This document shows positions 33,181 through 44,039 of a DNA stretch of 64,000 nt, piece after piece. The position numbers and the translations under genes are program-made. The notes under the pieces were generated by a model, which saw only the letters and a program-made list of their open reading frames with translations, ran no database searches and was not told the DNA's origin. The DNA comes from Diphasiastrum complanatum (lineage: Eukaryota > Streptophyta > Lycopodiopsida > Lycopodiales > Lycopodiaceae), in assembly GCA_029204225.1 (NCBI GenBank), contig CM055092.1, positions 47,646,277 through 47,710,276 on the forward strand. The letters run 5' to 3'. How positions within the stretch are numbered: position 1 is the first letter of the stretch; every line of letters starts with the position of its first letter.

Positions 33181-33256
33181 TTAGGCCTTTTTGCGAGACT
33201 TTTAATGTCGTAGGGCCTAAATGTCAACTCTAACCCTATTAACTAGGGTTAGAGTT
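33181..33256. repeat. Two adjacent hairpins, one with a telobox-like stem
   Basis: ttaggcc (33181-33187) pairs with ggcctaa (33214-33220). Next to it, aactctaaccct (33226-33237) pairs perfectly with agggttagagtt (33245-33256) across a 7-nt loop. The second stem contains the AAACCCT/AGGGTT type motif. Confidence 0.85.
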
Positions 33257-33381
33257 GCCTTCAAATCCGCAAACCCTCCAATAGTATCCCCCACCAAAAT
33301 TGGTGGCGGTCCCATGACACCTGCGAGGTGCAGTTATTGGGGACTTTTATTGGCTTCATGACGAATCTTTATTAAATGATA

Positions 33382-33795
33382 CTACACCTTCTCCATAAAA
33401 TCGAGTCGGGCAGTGTTAGAATCCAAATTATGTGGCAAAAAACAATAATGAGCTCCGGCAATCCACTTTGAGATTGTCCATGACGTGAAGCGAGATTCCC
33501 AGGAGCCTCCCATCATTGCTGCATGAAAATATAGTCGAGCAACTGGCGGCTGATCCTTGATATTCTCTGAGGCCATTGGCTTATTTGGATCGAATACCAA
33601 AGGAGGAAGACAGTCATCCCATCACGTTGCCACTGATGCCAACTGAGTCAAGTCTTTCGCAAAGAGTGTCGATTGTCTCACTGTAGGATCGGTAGAGTGT
33701 ATATACTCCCGCTGGTACGCCTGTAAGGCCCAGTGGAAATCCACTGATCTCAAATCTAATGTCTATATTTGGATCTAGATAAAAAATTGCATCTA
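33382..33795 (-). pseudogene. Unrecognised degraded reading frame of about 130 codons
   Basis: One minus-strand frame runs from about 33745 to 33382 with balanced composition and a single TGA near 33622: HWALQAYQREYIHSTDPTV and AKDLTQLASVAT, then after the stop WDDCLPPLVFDPNKPMASEN, HAAMMGGSWESRFTSW and HYCFLPHNLDSNTARLDFME, ending at a stop near 33382. I do not recognise the family. It could be an exon of a decayed host gene or part of an unfamiliar element. Continuity through one stop makes chance less likely but does not exclude it. Confidence 0.35.
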
Positions 33796-34117
33796 ACTGG
33801 CAAGAAAAACTTGACAAATGATCAAACCAACTCAAGAGTGGCCTCACTAATGTGAAACTTATTCACATGGGAATGCTTAACCAATCAATGAAATGATGCC
33901 AAGTGGCAATTTTCTACTTGACTAACTTTCAACAAATTTAATCTAACTAATTCTAGATGAATTTATGACTACCATCCACATGTGGGAACAGGCTCCACAC
34001 GTGTGGGATCAAGTTATGTACAAATTAACTTAGATCTAAAAGCTAAAATTTGACAATTTCAACAGAATTTTGTAGCACTATCCATACACGCAATCTTAAA
34101 TTTACTCCAAAGTCTTG

Positions 34118-34345
34118 TCATCGGATATGCTTGAGCGTCCCACCATGCTTGAACTTGTCTTTGAAGTAGATATTATCTTCAGAATAATGGTGATGATGAA
34201 AGTAAGCTTCCAATCTAGTCAACCAAATCTTTAATACTAATGGACCTTGGTTGTCTGTCAAAAGAAAAGTTATACAATGCGATTTCAATTTGTATTTTGT
34301 CATTAGATGGAAGTTGAACATTTTTATTATACCAGAATCCATCAT
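34118..34345 (-). pseudogene. Possible gypsy gag scrap
   Basis: Minus-strand frame with VLKIWLTRLEAYFHHHHYSED, resembling the WL..LE.YF step of gypsy gag cores. It is short, lacks other landmarks and could be chance. Confidence 0.3.
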
Positions 34346-34649
34346 TAATGACTAATAAAATCTTGTAAACTGTGAGTTCACCAACTAGAATATAATCACA
34401 AAGGAATTCGATAGGTCACTAAAATGCTCTTTTCCAGCCACTTAAAATTCTAGGCCCTCAAAAAATAAAGTGGTTGTGAATGGAAGGTGTAACAAACTAA
34501 ATTGACACAATGGATCAACTATATACAATTTACATTTGTGCAAATGTAAGGACAAAGAAGATGGCATGGAGCCGTTGTGCCGTCTGGAGGAAATTGTGAC
34601 TGTTGTTGTCATTGTCAGATCGTTGCATAGTACAAGAAGTGGTCGTGAG

Positions 34650-34901
34650 AAGGCTTCGACTATTCAAAGTTGTCGATTAGTCGATGACTTTGAGATAGTG
34701 TGGCCTTCACGATAAGTCGGGTAAGTTGACAAGTCGGACCTCTCGATATGTCAATATGTCAGTTGAGTCAACAAGTTGGACTCCCCAATATGTTGGCCAA
34801 GTCGGGCTTCCCGATAAGTCGGTCGGGCCATTCTTTTGCCTGTCTTTAGTAATAGATTCAAAACTATACATAAGCATGCACGGGCTATAACCGGTAGCCA
34901 A
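34650..34901 (-). pseudogene. Gypsy integrase scrap followed by GTCGG-rich repeats
   Basis: The minus-strand frame opens MATGYSPCMLMYSFE at 34901, the conserved STGYSPFMLMYG-type motif near the end of gypsy integrase cores. It then runs into imperfect repeats of aagtcgg / gatatgtc (34700-34830) not related to integrase. Confidence 0.55.
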
Positions 34902-36880
34902 ATGCTTACTATAGCTTAATCTTCATCAAGGATAACTTCCTCTCCAAGGAGATTGCTATCAAAATATAAATACATATCTTATCTGATCTTTTGATCACAC
35001 AAGTAATTCTTCTATTAAATGATCAAGTATAACTAGAATCTGAACTATGATTCGTAAATCATAATTCATCGGATTCTTGTCCTATACTCAATAAAAGAAC
35101 GCAATAACCTAACATAGGTGATTACCAATGATCAGAAGAGCTTTAAGCTCAAAGTCATCTCTAGTTTAGCGAATACAGCCGACCAAAAGTGACCAGTGAA
35201 CTTCGAATCGTGAATGTTCATAATGTCACTTGGTAATCCGTAAAGCCTAAATAGACACTCTATAACTACTTGGTTTTTATCTGAATAAACATAGCCGATT
35301 TGGTAAGATGATCAATCATACCAGAATTCCACTAACTTGTTTATTCATCCGGGGTAATATTACCATGAACACAATCCTCTCTTATGGATTAGGTACATTC
35401 TAGAGTCTGAGTTATGATTCACCAATCCCAACTCTCCAAATTTCCAAGACCATACCATATCATAAGAGTGCATCACAATTCTTAAAAGACACATGAGGAC
35501 TTTTCTGACTCACATATGGTGCCTCTATAAGGATTGTAATCCAAAAATACCCTTACTTTAGCCATGGCACAAAGAGTCATTCCAAGGTTAGGGTCCCAAT
35601 CTAGAATACCTCTAGAATTTACTCTTAAGTCCTAATCTAGATTGACTTAAGATTCACATGAACTTCATTACGTGAAGCTCTAACTTTTGGCTACCATCAG
35701 CTATCCAACTCTACCTGAGTCTTCCGGGATAGTATATCATCTTTTCCAATCGGAAAAAGATAAGGCCAAAAGTTCTCATGTATTCTATGCACATAAACCT
35801 TTAAATGAATCTAAACTTGACTCATAAAAGTTGCGACTTATAAGCAATACATTTCAACAATAATATCCATAAGAGAAATTATATTGTTGATTTAAACAAC
35901 TAACTCAGAAGTAGCGCTTTTGACTCAGTTAGCTGTATAGGACTTAGAAAATATTTGAATGGACGGGTGTGGATCCAAGACACCACATTCAATCTGATTC
36001 TAATTCCACCTAGGTCAATAACAATTCTCAATGAGAAATTACTATAACCTAGTGAGAAATTGTCTCTATACAATTCTCATCCATATGCCTATTTATTCAC
36101 GACTAGTTTATGCATGCAAATAACTTAGTGCAAGGAATCCTTTGTAGATCCACATGATTAAAAGTTTGTACAAAAGGTTTATGATCACACAAAGATTCAC
36201 TACATAGCATATCTTTACAGATATCACCTGATTTGTACACAGTACTTTTTTTAACCGAGAATCCTATAACTTGGTTATCCTCTAAGAGAGAATATTTCTC
36301 AAAGAGTGCCATTTCACAACCAAAATCTCAATCGGAGATAATCAAAAGAATACATCATTAGCGTGAATTTCCTTCCTTGCATCAACCCACAAATCTCACT
36401 AAGATCAAGTTAAGTACTACCAACAAGGAACATGCTTCAACAAACCACTATCTTGCAATAGCATTCCCTAGTTCTAACACAAATCAATTAGAAAAATCCT
36501 TAAAGGATTTCTGTATTATCTAAATATCCTATCATTTCAGATTTCTGAAATAGGTCCGTCATCTATTCATATAACAGATTCCTCTTGGAATCTATGATAG
36601 GTGTTTCTCCTTGATAACTCTCTTTTCTTCCTACTTCTCCCCCTTTTAATAGGAAACCACACGAGTTTCCAAGGGGTGCATATCAATCTAGATTTGCCCT
36701 AGGAGAAGTTTTAAAGAAGAGATCCGAGAAAATCTTGAATGTCAAGAAAGGTGTTGCATCATCGTAACCCAATACTGGTAATGTCCCAACACATTTCCGT
36801 GAATGACTTAACAAAAGATCTTCTTTGATACCCACTCTGAGTATTGACCTCTAAATCAGAAAAAAAACAATTGAGAAAAT
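34902..36880. other. Unassigned, LTR-like AT-rich 2 kb
   Basis: No domain found. A purine tract read on the minus strand (plus-strand cttctcccccttttaa, 36634-36649) looks like a polypurine tract, so part of this interval may be a minus-strand LTR, but edges and a second copy are lacking. A 69-codon minus frame at 36103-36312 is unrecognised. Confidence 0.35.
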
Positions 36881-38450
36881 ACTTTTATTAACCATTTCGA
36901 ATCTGATGACGATATTTGTGATGCAGCCGAATTTCTTCAGATGGTTGAGGATACACAATGGGCATAGACCCTTCACTCGGAGGTATGGTGTGCTACTGGG
37001 TTTTGCTAGGTGCAATGGTAGGGGCTTGGCATTGGGTTTGTGCACGATTCAAAATCCATGTTGGAAGAGTGTTGATTGGCAAAGTTTATACTTGCACGGA
37101 GTAGACAAGAGCAGCGGGTTTAGATCTGGAAGGAGAATCCTTCACATGGTGTTCAATGCCACAATTTTTACAAGTTGGTGAAAAAAGAAGTTTGTCTGGG
37201 CATTGAATGCTAGGACCTGCACAGATAAAGCATCCACGTAAACATAGCTTGGTTTGGATCATAGGTGGGGGCATTTGGGTCAACCACTTAAGTATTAGGA
37301 TCATACGAATAATATACGACTGTTTCAAAGGAGTATCCTGGTTGAGTAGTATCTTCCACATAATAAGTTGCTGGATCTATAGAATTTGGATCAATAAAAT
37401 GTACAGCTTATTGTGGAGCGGGTTGATTAACGATGAACTGTTGGCATGGTGGATACTGATTGGGTGTAGTAGGTCGTGGTTGATATACTCCTGGTCGCGA
37501 CATGGGTTGTTTTGGATTGTACGAGTGATATTGTCGATACATGGGTCTGGAGGTTATCGGAAAGTGGGTTTTCAGTTGGGGGCACTCATTGGCAGTGTGA
37601 TTCTGTGAACAGATAGAACACCAGATATTTTCTCTTGTTGGAAATGATTTGTTAGCAATATTTTTCATAGCGATCTAAAAATCAGCAGTAAGTTTTTCCA
37701 TGTGCGTATGTTGAGCCTTATGCCAAGTTTCCATTTGATGTAGTATGTCAAAAGATTGGGCGGTATTCTCAGGTTTTGGGTTGTGAAGACGTTCGGGATG
37801 CTTGGCTTTTTTTTCATGGTTATCAAAGTCCTCATCAGACCCCTCATCTTTTTCTCGAATGGCATCAGTCATTACATCCTTAAGTTGATCATAAAGATCA
37901 ACTGGTTTCATTTTGCGGCGACTACTTTAAGGGAGTTCAACCAGCAATAATTTGATAACCATACGTTTAGTGATATTGCCATCGACACATTCTACCTTGA
38001 GATGTTTAAAACGCTAACTTCGTATGGACTCTTCATGCTGCATCTTGATGTGCGTGATTTGGATGAATGGGCTTTGAGTCAGTTTTGAAGGTCTAAAACA
38101 CTTGATAAGAGCATCTTTGAGGGTATTCCAAGACACAAGATCAGGAGTTTCTAGGTTGAGATACCATTCTTTGGCGGTTCCATAGAGTACCATAGGAATA
38201 ATCTGAGTTTTTCTGTTTCAGAGGTGTCTCCATAGAAGCGACATGTGTTATCAAAGTCTTGAAGAAATCTTACTGGGTCAGATTTTCCATCATACTTAGG
38301 TGTATCAATATCGCACGCGTGGCCGTACGGTACTCTATTTAAAAAAAAAATTCTGACATGGCCGCTGGCTCGAACCGCTGGCTCAAACGCAGCTTTCAGG
38401 GCCTCCTTTATTCTTAAGCTATGAAAGGAGAGGAGAGGAGTCATAGTCAT
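36881..38450 (-). pseudogene. Ty3/gypsy gag with two zinc knuckles, degraded
   Basis: Minus-strand frames from 38450: ALKAAFEPAVRASGHVRI, then the gag core YDGKSDPVRFLQDFDNTCRF, GDTSETEKLRLF and, after a frameshift, a KCFRPSKLTQSPFIQI-type stretch. A second open part (37911-37675) is MKPVDLYDQLKDVMTDAIRE with an acidic tail. Then WCSICSQNHTANECPQLK (a C-x2-C-x3-H-x4-C knuckle) near 37610-37625, a Pro/Gln/Tyr-rich linker, and CKNCGIEHHVKDS near 37150, a second knuckle whose last Cys is Ser. No protease or RT follows on its left. Transcription would run away from the pol on its right, so it is a different copy from that pol. Confidence 0.75.
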
Positions 38451-39059
38451 GATTGTACCTCTTAGGTACTTTTAAAACAAAGTACTTTGATATGACATAT
38501 TCTTGACTCTACTTTGAGGTCACAAACAAAACGAACTTACACAGGCTTTGAAACTTGCAAAGGTTTGTAACAGGAACTTCAAAGTTGTATAAACTTTGAA
38601 ACCTTTCAAAGTCTTGCAAATAAAAAACTATTAAACCTTTTGTACTTTTTTAGGTACGTATTGAAACTTTGTTTACAAAGTTTTGTTTTAACTTTGTAAA
38701 CTTTATGTAAGTTTTAAAATAAACTTTTTTTGAATTTCTAAGCTTAGGCGAAAAGTTTGTTTTTTTAACATTCAAAGCACATAAAGCTATGTTAAACCAT
38801 AGCTTTGTCATAGAAATAATATAAAAGTATACAGCTGTACTTGTAGGCTATACCTACTGCAAGTATAGACCTGTGTGCTCTTCCTTCTATCTTTCTTAGC
38901 CTCTTTCTTGGGCTTAATCCAGCTCCTTGTAATCTTCCACCTGCACACACAAAGAAAATGGCAAATCCTCCATCCTTTTCACTTTTGGGAAGGAAATTTG
39001 AAGTTTTTTCCTCCACCTCCTCATGAACGTACAGTTGTACCAACACCTTCTCCTGTCTA
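38451..39059. other. AT-rich junction with actttga/aaagtttgt microrepeats
   Basis: A low-complexity stretch at 38500-38770 made of many variants of aactttg and caaagttt in both orientations, then an unassigned 250 bp. It lies between a minus-strand gag and a plus-strand pol and may contain LTR or leader sequence. No coding call. Confidence 0.4.
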
Positions 39060-39480
39060 AGGACAAGCCTTAGAGGAGATTTAGGTGTGTCTTTGGGCCA
39101 TAAGACCAAGAGGACAAGGTGTGGATTTCGATCCAGGTATGGCCATTATGAGTTTTTAGTGTTACCTTTTGGACTCACGAATGCGCCTGCCACTTTCCAA
39201 CAGATGATGAACGATATTCTTCATCCATATCTGGGAAAGTTTGTGGTGGTGTATTTGGACGACATATTAATTTATAGTCGGACCCTTGAGGAGCACGAAG
39301 AGCATCTTCGTATTGTCTTGGATCTTCTAAGGCAAAAAAACCTCTATGCTAAGGAGTCGAAATGCAGTTCTTCCAGACTAAACTCAAATACCTGGGCCAT
39401 GTCATATCGGATAAAGGTCTTGAAGATGATTATGACAAAGTCCTTAAGGTAGAGAATGGTCGAGACCCTTGACAATTTGA
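39060..39480 (+). pseudogene. Gypsy D reverse transcriptase, N-terminally truncated
   Basis: Begins inside RT at [20 protein letters not shown], then [16 protein letters not shown], the catalytic [11 protein letters not shown] (YLDD at about 39253-39264), [21 protein letters not shown] frameshift at about 39365 leads to the LKYLGHVIS motif in another frame, followed by a stop near 39470. The first half of RT, protease and gag are missing. Confidence 0.85.
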
Positions 39481-39483
39481 GAT

Positions 39484-40395
39484 GTGAAATTCTTTTTGGG
39501 ATTCACAGGATTCTTTCACAGGTTCATTATGGACTATGCCTTAATAGCATTGCCCTTGATGAACGTTCTTAAGGGGGTGAAGAAAAAATGTAGAAGTAGA
39601 AAAAGTCCATTGATGACATGGACGGACGAAATGAATGAGAGTTTTGAGACTCTCAAGCATTGTGTTTCTACAGCTCCAATTTTACACATTGTCGATCCTA
39701 ATCGGCCCTTTGTGGTTGATACGGATGCTAGCGACTTTGCGATTGGAGCGGTCCTTTATCAGGATGGTAGAGCAGTGGCTTTTGAAAGCAAGAAGTTGGA
39801 TCCTGCTCAACAAACTAGGTATTCTACCTTTGAGAAGGAGCTTTTTGCAGTCATTCACGCTTTAAAAATTTGGAGGCATTATCTTTATGGTGCCAGATTT
39901 ACGGTAACGACTGATCACCAATCCCTTAAGTATATTTGTGATGCCAAGGACCTTCGTGGTCGTAAGACTAGATGGTTGGAACTCATTCAAGAGTTTGTGT
40001 TTGACATTAAGTATCATAAATGTACGTCAAACTGTGTTGTCGATGCCTTGAGTCGGATTGGAGAGATAAATCAATTATGCTTTGCTGAGATTCAATCTGA
40101 TTTGTATCTTTCACTACAGAATCTTTGTCAAACTAATAGGTTTTTTGGTCGCATCTGGCTAGATGTCCTGACGGGAAATTCTAGATCTAGTGATGACCTT
40201 GGGATGCAGGATCCCAAGCAATCCCGTAATGATAAGATACTTGAAGACTTTTCCATAAGGAATGGTCTGCTTTTCCGAAAGGAAAAGGTTTGTGTGCCGG
40301 ATAGGAAGGACTTGCGAGAGTGTCATGACAACCCTTGTGCTGGTCACCCAGGCATACAGAGGACACTTGACCTTGTTAGGCAGAATTTTTTCTAG
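39484..40395 (+). CDS. Gypsy D RT connection, RNase H and integrase N-terminus (one open frame)
   Basis: A 303-codon frame: FLGFTGFFHRFIMDYALIA (RT thumb/connection), PLMTWTDEMNESFETLK, then RNase H with PFVVDTDASDFAIGAVLYQD, FESKKLDPAQQTRYSTFEKE, LFAVIHALKIWRHYLYGA, TVTTDHQSLKYI and NCVVDALSRIG, then the linker and the start of the integrase zinc finger (CAGHPGIQRTLDLVRQNFF) before TAG at 40393-40395. The RNase H acidic residues D (VDTDAS), E (FEKEL) and D (VTTDHQ, and VVDALS) are present. The annotated ATG is internal to a polyprotein; the element is part of a broken pol, so this is a conserved segment, not a free gene. Confidence 0.8.
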   Translation: MKFFLGFTGFFHRFIMDYALIALPLMNVLKGVKKKCRSRKSPLMTWTDEMNESFETLKHCVSTAPILHIVDPNRPFVVDTDASDFAIGAVLYQDGRAVAFESKKLDPAQQTRYSTFEKELFAVIHALKIWRHYLYGARFTVTTDHQSLKYICDAKDLRGRKTRWLELIQEFVFDIKYHKCTSNCVVDALSRIGEINQLCFAEIQSDLYLSLQNLCQTNRFFGRIWLDVLTGNSRSSDDLGMQDPKQSRNDKILEDFSIRNGLLFRKEKVCVPDRKDLRECHDNPCAGHPGIQRTLDLVRQNFF

Positions 40396-41211
40396 CCTAA
40401 GATGAAAGGTCATGTGGATGCATATGTTCAAAGTTGTGAACAATGTCAGCAAAACAATGCAAAAAGACTCAAAGTTGCGGGTCTTCTACATCCCTTGGAA
40501 ATTTCTAGTAAGAAATGAAAAAGTATTTCAATGGATTTTGTGGTTGGACTCCCTAAAACCCGAAGTGATCACGATGCCATTTGGGTGGTGGTTGATAGGC
40601 TAACCAAGATGGCACAATTTATACCAACTAAATTAACTGTCAAGGCATCTGAACTAGCCCAGCTTTTCATTGAAAAGCTGTACAAATTGTATGGTTTGCC
40701 GAATAATATTGTTAGTGATCATGACTTTAAGTTCACTGGCAAGTTTTGGCAAGCAGTTTTTGAAAAACTTGAAACCCTTAGTCTTAGTTCTTCGGATCAC
40801 CCAGAATTTGATGGGCAGACAGAACGTGTCAACCAGACGTTGGAAGATATGCTTAGAGCATATGTTTCTCACCGACAGTCTGATTGGAAAAATTATCTCC
40901 CTTTGGTTGAGCTTGTGCACAATAGTGCTAAGCATTCTGCCACCGGATTCAATCCTTTTATGCTAATGTATGGCTTTCAGCCGTGTTCTCCAGTTTCGGT
41001 TGGACTCAAAGGTCTCAAGGTGCAAGCTGTAGTAGATTTCCTACAAGATACGCAAGAAATGCTGCTAGTGGCCAAGGAAAGCATGAAAACTGCTCAGGAT
41101 AGAGCTCAGTTTTATGCTAATCGTGGTCGTTCACCTCGGGATATTGAGGTCGACAGAACCTGGGTGTATCTTAAAATCCCTAAGGATTCGAAGGTACTCC
41201 GGACGTGAAAA
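40396..41211 (+). pseudogene. Gypsy D integrase core
   Basis: After the stop at 40393 the same frame gives PKMKGHVDAYVQSCEQCQQN (second half of the HHCC finger), LKVAGLLHPLEI, another stop at about 40516, then the core MDFVVGLPKTRSDHDAIWVV (first Asp), NIVSDHDFKFTGKFWQAVF (second Asp), HPEFDGQTERVNQTLEDMLR (Glu), WKNYLPLVELVHNSAKHSAT and FNPFMLMYGF. The D-D-E residues are all present. It ends at TGA near 41206. Confidence 0.87.
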
Positions 41212-41566
41212 TGCCATATGCTATCTCCTCGATATAACGAACCTTATAAGGTTGTAAAGAAAATCAACCCGGTCGCTTATCAGCTAGTTGGAGTTCATCT
41301 TGTTTTCCATTTAAGTCATAAAAGAACGACTCAGTAGGAAGGATTCCCTAAAAGGTGAACTAGTTGAGCTCGAGGATCTGTCTACCTTTGTTCCTAATGT
41401 ACCTGAAAAAGTTGTTGACGTTCGTCGTCATCAATTAAGAAACCATCTGGTTTCTAAGTCTCTTGTATGTTGGAAAGGCAAGACAGATGATGAGGACACT
41501 TGGGAGAGAAAAGACTATTTAAGACTGAACTTCCCTGGTTTGCTCCCATTAGGAGGAGACTCTTAA
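41212..41566 (+). pseudogene. Gypsy D integrase C-terminus with chromodomain-like end
   Basis: Frames interrupted by frameshifts give LSPRYNEPYKVVKKINPVAY, then PEKVVDVRRHQLRNHLVSK and DEDTWERKDYLRLNFPGL, a chromodomain-like terminus ending at TAA near 41564. A purine tract follows, then the 3' LTR. Confidence 0.75.
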
Positions 41567-42035
41567 AGGGGGAAGGAATGTTACGTACCCATAAGGCCAT
41601 GCAACAAGAAGCTTGAGGTGACTGTCTCAGTTATGGGATGGAGCGCTGATCTGGAGCTATAGGTCTTTTGGGTGCCACATGTCAATGTCTTATTGGTGTG
41701 TGGTGACTCGGTGTTATAGACCCGCATCAGTGTGCACAACTGTCGCGTGTCGTTGGTCATGCGTGACTCCTATGGAGGGAGATGACCCGCCTGGACTATG
41801 TATATAGAGGTGGATCTCCATGAGCTGGGCATTCATTCTCTCCTGGAGAATGAAGAGCTCTTCCACTGGTGGTCAGGTCAGGACGAGTATCTAGGCCTCA
41901 GGATGTAGGTAGGTAAAGGTCGAGGGTAAGGCATGGTGGTATTGGACACCATGGCTTACATGAGATCCGAGCTTGCTTAATGGTGGTTTGTAGCTCCAGT
42001 GCACAGGGGTGAGGTGGCAGTACCTCTATGGTTGG
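41567..42035 (+). mobile_element. PPT (41567-41578) and 3' LTR of gypsy D, truncated
   Basis: The purine-rich aaagggggaaggaa leads into TGTTACGTACCC at 41579. A TATA-like tatatagagg at 41801-41810 lies about 220 bp in. The right end is not defined: no TGTAACA end or PBS is seen before the gag of element E begins near 42040, so the LTR is probably cut there. Confidence 0.65.
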
Positions 42036-42289
42036 GTGATAATGTAGCGTTCGTCACCTGCTTGTGCTTTAACAATGATCGGCACGACGATGGGAATTCT
42101 AATATGTTCTTAGCAAAGTTTGTCCCTCATCAAACAACTGATGGCCTGTCATTCACATTAACCTCCATCCAACAAGGGGAGGGTGAGCGCCTAAGACAAT
42201 ATTTGCAACGATTGACTGAATTATCTCCTCATGTAGGAGTCAAGATAGCTCTTCCCCCTATTGACATTTTTTCTACGAGGATTGAATAG
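42036..42289 (+). pseudogene. Outer gypsy E gag, left part (interrupted by nested element F)
   Basis: The frame carries NMFLAKFVPHQTTDGLSFTL, SIQQGEGERLRQYLQRLTEL, a gag core pattern (usually sLf.LKQ..GE.LR.Y..RF). It is cut at 42289 by element F, after the target-site copy aatag (42285-42289). Removing F and one target copy puts it next to the gag continuation at 47527, separated by one frameshift. Confidence 0.75.
42285..42289. repeat. Target-site duplication, left copy (aatag)
   Basis: aatag immediately before the LTR start TGTTGTAAAGC; an identical aatag follows the 3' LTR at 47522-47526. Five base pairs is the normal size for LTR retrotransposon integration. Confidence 0.9.
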
Positions 42290-43208
42290 TGTTGTAAAGC
42301 TGACTCGGGTGCACCCAGCGTGCCCTGTAAGACTCAAAGGGGTGACACTCCCTAAGGTCCCAGAGCAAGTTAGAACGTCAAGGACTGAGCCTCCGACCTG
42401 TGGTGAGCCAGTCAAGTAGTCACAAAGTCATGAGCTAGCTCTGGAGCTCGAGTCAGGGCCTAGTCAGGAAAGCAGGTTGATTCGGCCGTCGGGACGGCTC
42501 CCGGGACCCATGTCCGGGAGCCAGACTGATTCTGCCAGGCTTGCCAGGCTTAATCAGCAAAATAAAAACTAAGTCCTAAAAAGCGTGCTTTACCAGAAAG
42601 CACTATGTTTCAAACCAGAGGGGGTGCGCCGAATCACAGCAGAATATAGGGGGAGTCCGGCAGACAGAAACTTGGGCAGCTCAACCAGCGCCAGGAATCC
42701 AGTCGCCAGGTCTCAGCTCCCTCTACCAGCATGAGCCAGGCACAATGCCCAGCACGTGTTGGTGGCCCCGAGACCGGTCAGTCTATGTATGAATGTAACC
42801 TCTTCAAAATCTAATAAAGTTGATCCTTGGGGATGGTTACCATTTCGGTTTCGTCTCCGGGACTGGTCCAAGTGGAAGGACCCTTACTACAACCTTTTTG
42901 CGTCGCTGGCGCCTAAGGGTCCCTGTCATCGACATGGGGCTTGCCGCTATGCCAATTGGTCAGTTTGGCGACCACTATGCCTTGGGTTTCATGTGTGGCT
43001 TGTCTTTGCCTTTGGTTACCTTTTGGGGACGGATTCTGAGTTGGCTTTCGGGTTGGTTGGGATTCCAGTTTTCTTAAGTCTGAATGGTTAAGCTTGTTAC
43101 GTTTCTGAGTTGGCTTTTACATAAGTGCATGATGGATGAATGTTAGACTTAAGCGCGTGTTGGGGAAACCGCTCAAGTCCCAGCGCCCTTTGAGACGCCG
43201 GCGCAACA
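42290..43208 (+). mobile_element. Element F 5' LTR (919 bp)
   Basis: Termini TGTTGTAAAGC...GGCGCAACA. It is nearly identical to 46611-47521 apart from a handful of substitutions, one extra 10-bp unit (ttgccaggct repeated near 42535-42554) and 1-bp indels, which indicates a recent insertion. It contains a 7-bp-stem hairpin gtgctttaccagaaagcac (42586-42604). This LTR is GC-richer than the surrounding DNA. Confidence 0.95.
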
Positions 43209-43210
43209 TG

Positions 43211-43223
43211 TGGTATCAGAGCC
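43211..43223 (+). other. Element F primer-binding site
   Basis: TGGTATCAGAGCC, two bases after the LTR end. Confidence 0.95.
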
Positions 43224-43292
43224 GACTAGCCGGTCAGCTACGCAAGTCTCACAGGGATGGCCACGTTTTGGGATTTGTCAGGACAACCGTTG

Positions 43293-43686
43293 CGCAAGGT
43301 GCTGCCCACAGTGTAAGCACGGGTGCGTCCACGGTCGGGGTGGTCGGCAGAACGGGGGACTTGATGAGTCAAAGTGCTGCCCTCGAGGTGTAAGCACGGT
43401 CAGTTCTCGCGGTTCGGGCCTGGCGCTGTCTGCACGTAGGACGGATGAGGCAAAGTGCTGCCTAGGTAGGTGAAAGCACGGTCTGTACCTTGTGGGGTGC
43501 GGGGCGACATATTCGAACTATACGGGTTAACCATTGATACAGAGATGCTGCTCGAATTCGAGTGTAAAGCACGGGTGGTTAGCTGCCGGTGCGGGATAGC
43601 TGCCGATCGTTTAGCTATAAGGGCTATCGACCAAAAAGTGGTGGGGCGTGACTGAGGCAATGTGCTGCTTAATGGTGAAAGCACGG
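43293..43686 (+). repeat. Five spaced hairpin repeats in the element F leader
   Basis: A unit of the form gca(a)agTGCTGCC, then 8-12 variable bases, then gtg(t)aAAGCACGG occurs at about 43293-43322, 43368-43399, 43450-43481, 43540-43574 and 43655-43686. In each, (G)TGCT pairs with AGCA(C) around a variable loop; unit 4 has an internal palindrome ctcgaattcgag. Units are about 70-115 bp apart and lie wholly between PBS and gag. The stem and its flanks are conserved while the loops vary, as expected if RNA structure were kept. The role is unknown; packaging or dimerisation of genomic RNA is a guess. Confidence 0.8.
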
Positions 43687-43989
43687 ATGGTTGGATGGAT
43701 GTTTCCCCGTGGGATAATTCTGTGATAGATTTGTGTGGGCGCGGCTAGGCAAAGGTCCTACGTCCGGTCTCAGGGGGGTTTGTGGCTTGAGAGGGATCCT
43801 CTGTGTTTGCATTGGTTGGTATGTTCCGTTTGTCGTGTGCTTGCTTGGACACAAATGACCTGGTTCCTACTTGGCTCTCAGGTGATGTGGGCGTGCTAAG
43901 TTTGAGGAAGGGATATTTTCATTGAAGCTGATTTAATAAAGAAGAAAAGAGAGCTGTGGGGCCCGGCTAACAGAAGGGAGAGCTTCAAA

Positions 43990-43998
43990 TATAAAAAG
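43990..43998 (+). promoter_or_regulatory. TATA-like box just upstream of element F gag
   Basis: tataaaaag lies about 42-50 bp before the gag ATG at 44040. It could be chance in an A-rich leader end, or an internal promoter; an initiation site so close to the ATG would leave almost no 5' UTR. Confidence 0.25.
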
Positions 43999-44039
43999 GA
44001 TTGAGGCGATAATCTGTTGGAAGTACACCTCTGACTATA

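Noticed and set aside
38792-39109. 105-codon minus-strand ORF
   Set aside because: It overlaps the start of the gypsy D RT on the other strand and has no recognisable domain.
43990-43998. Strong internal promoter of element F
   Set aside because: The TATA-like motif is only about 45 bp from the gag ATG and there is no supporting element; kept only as a low-confidence note.
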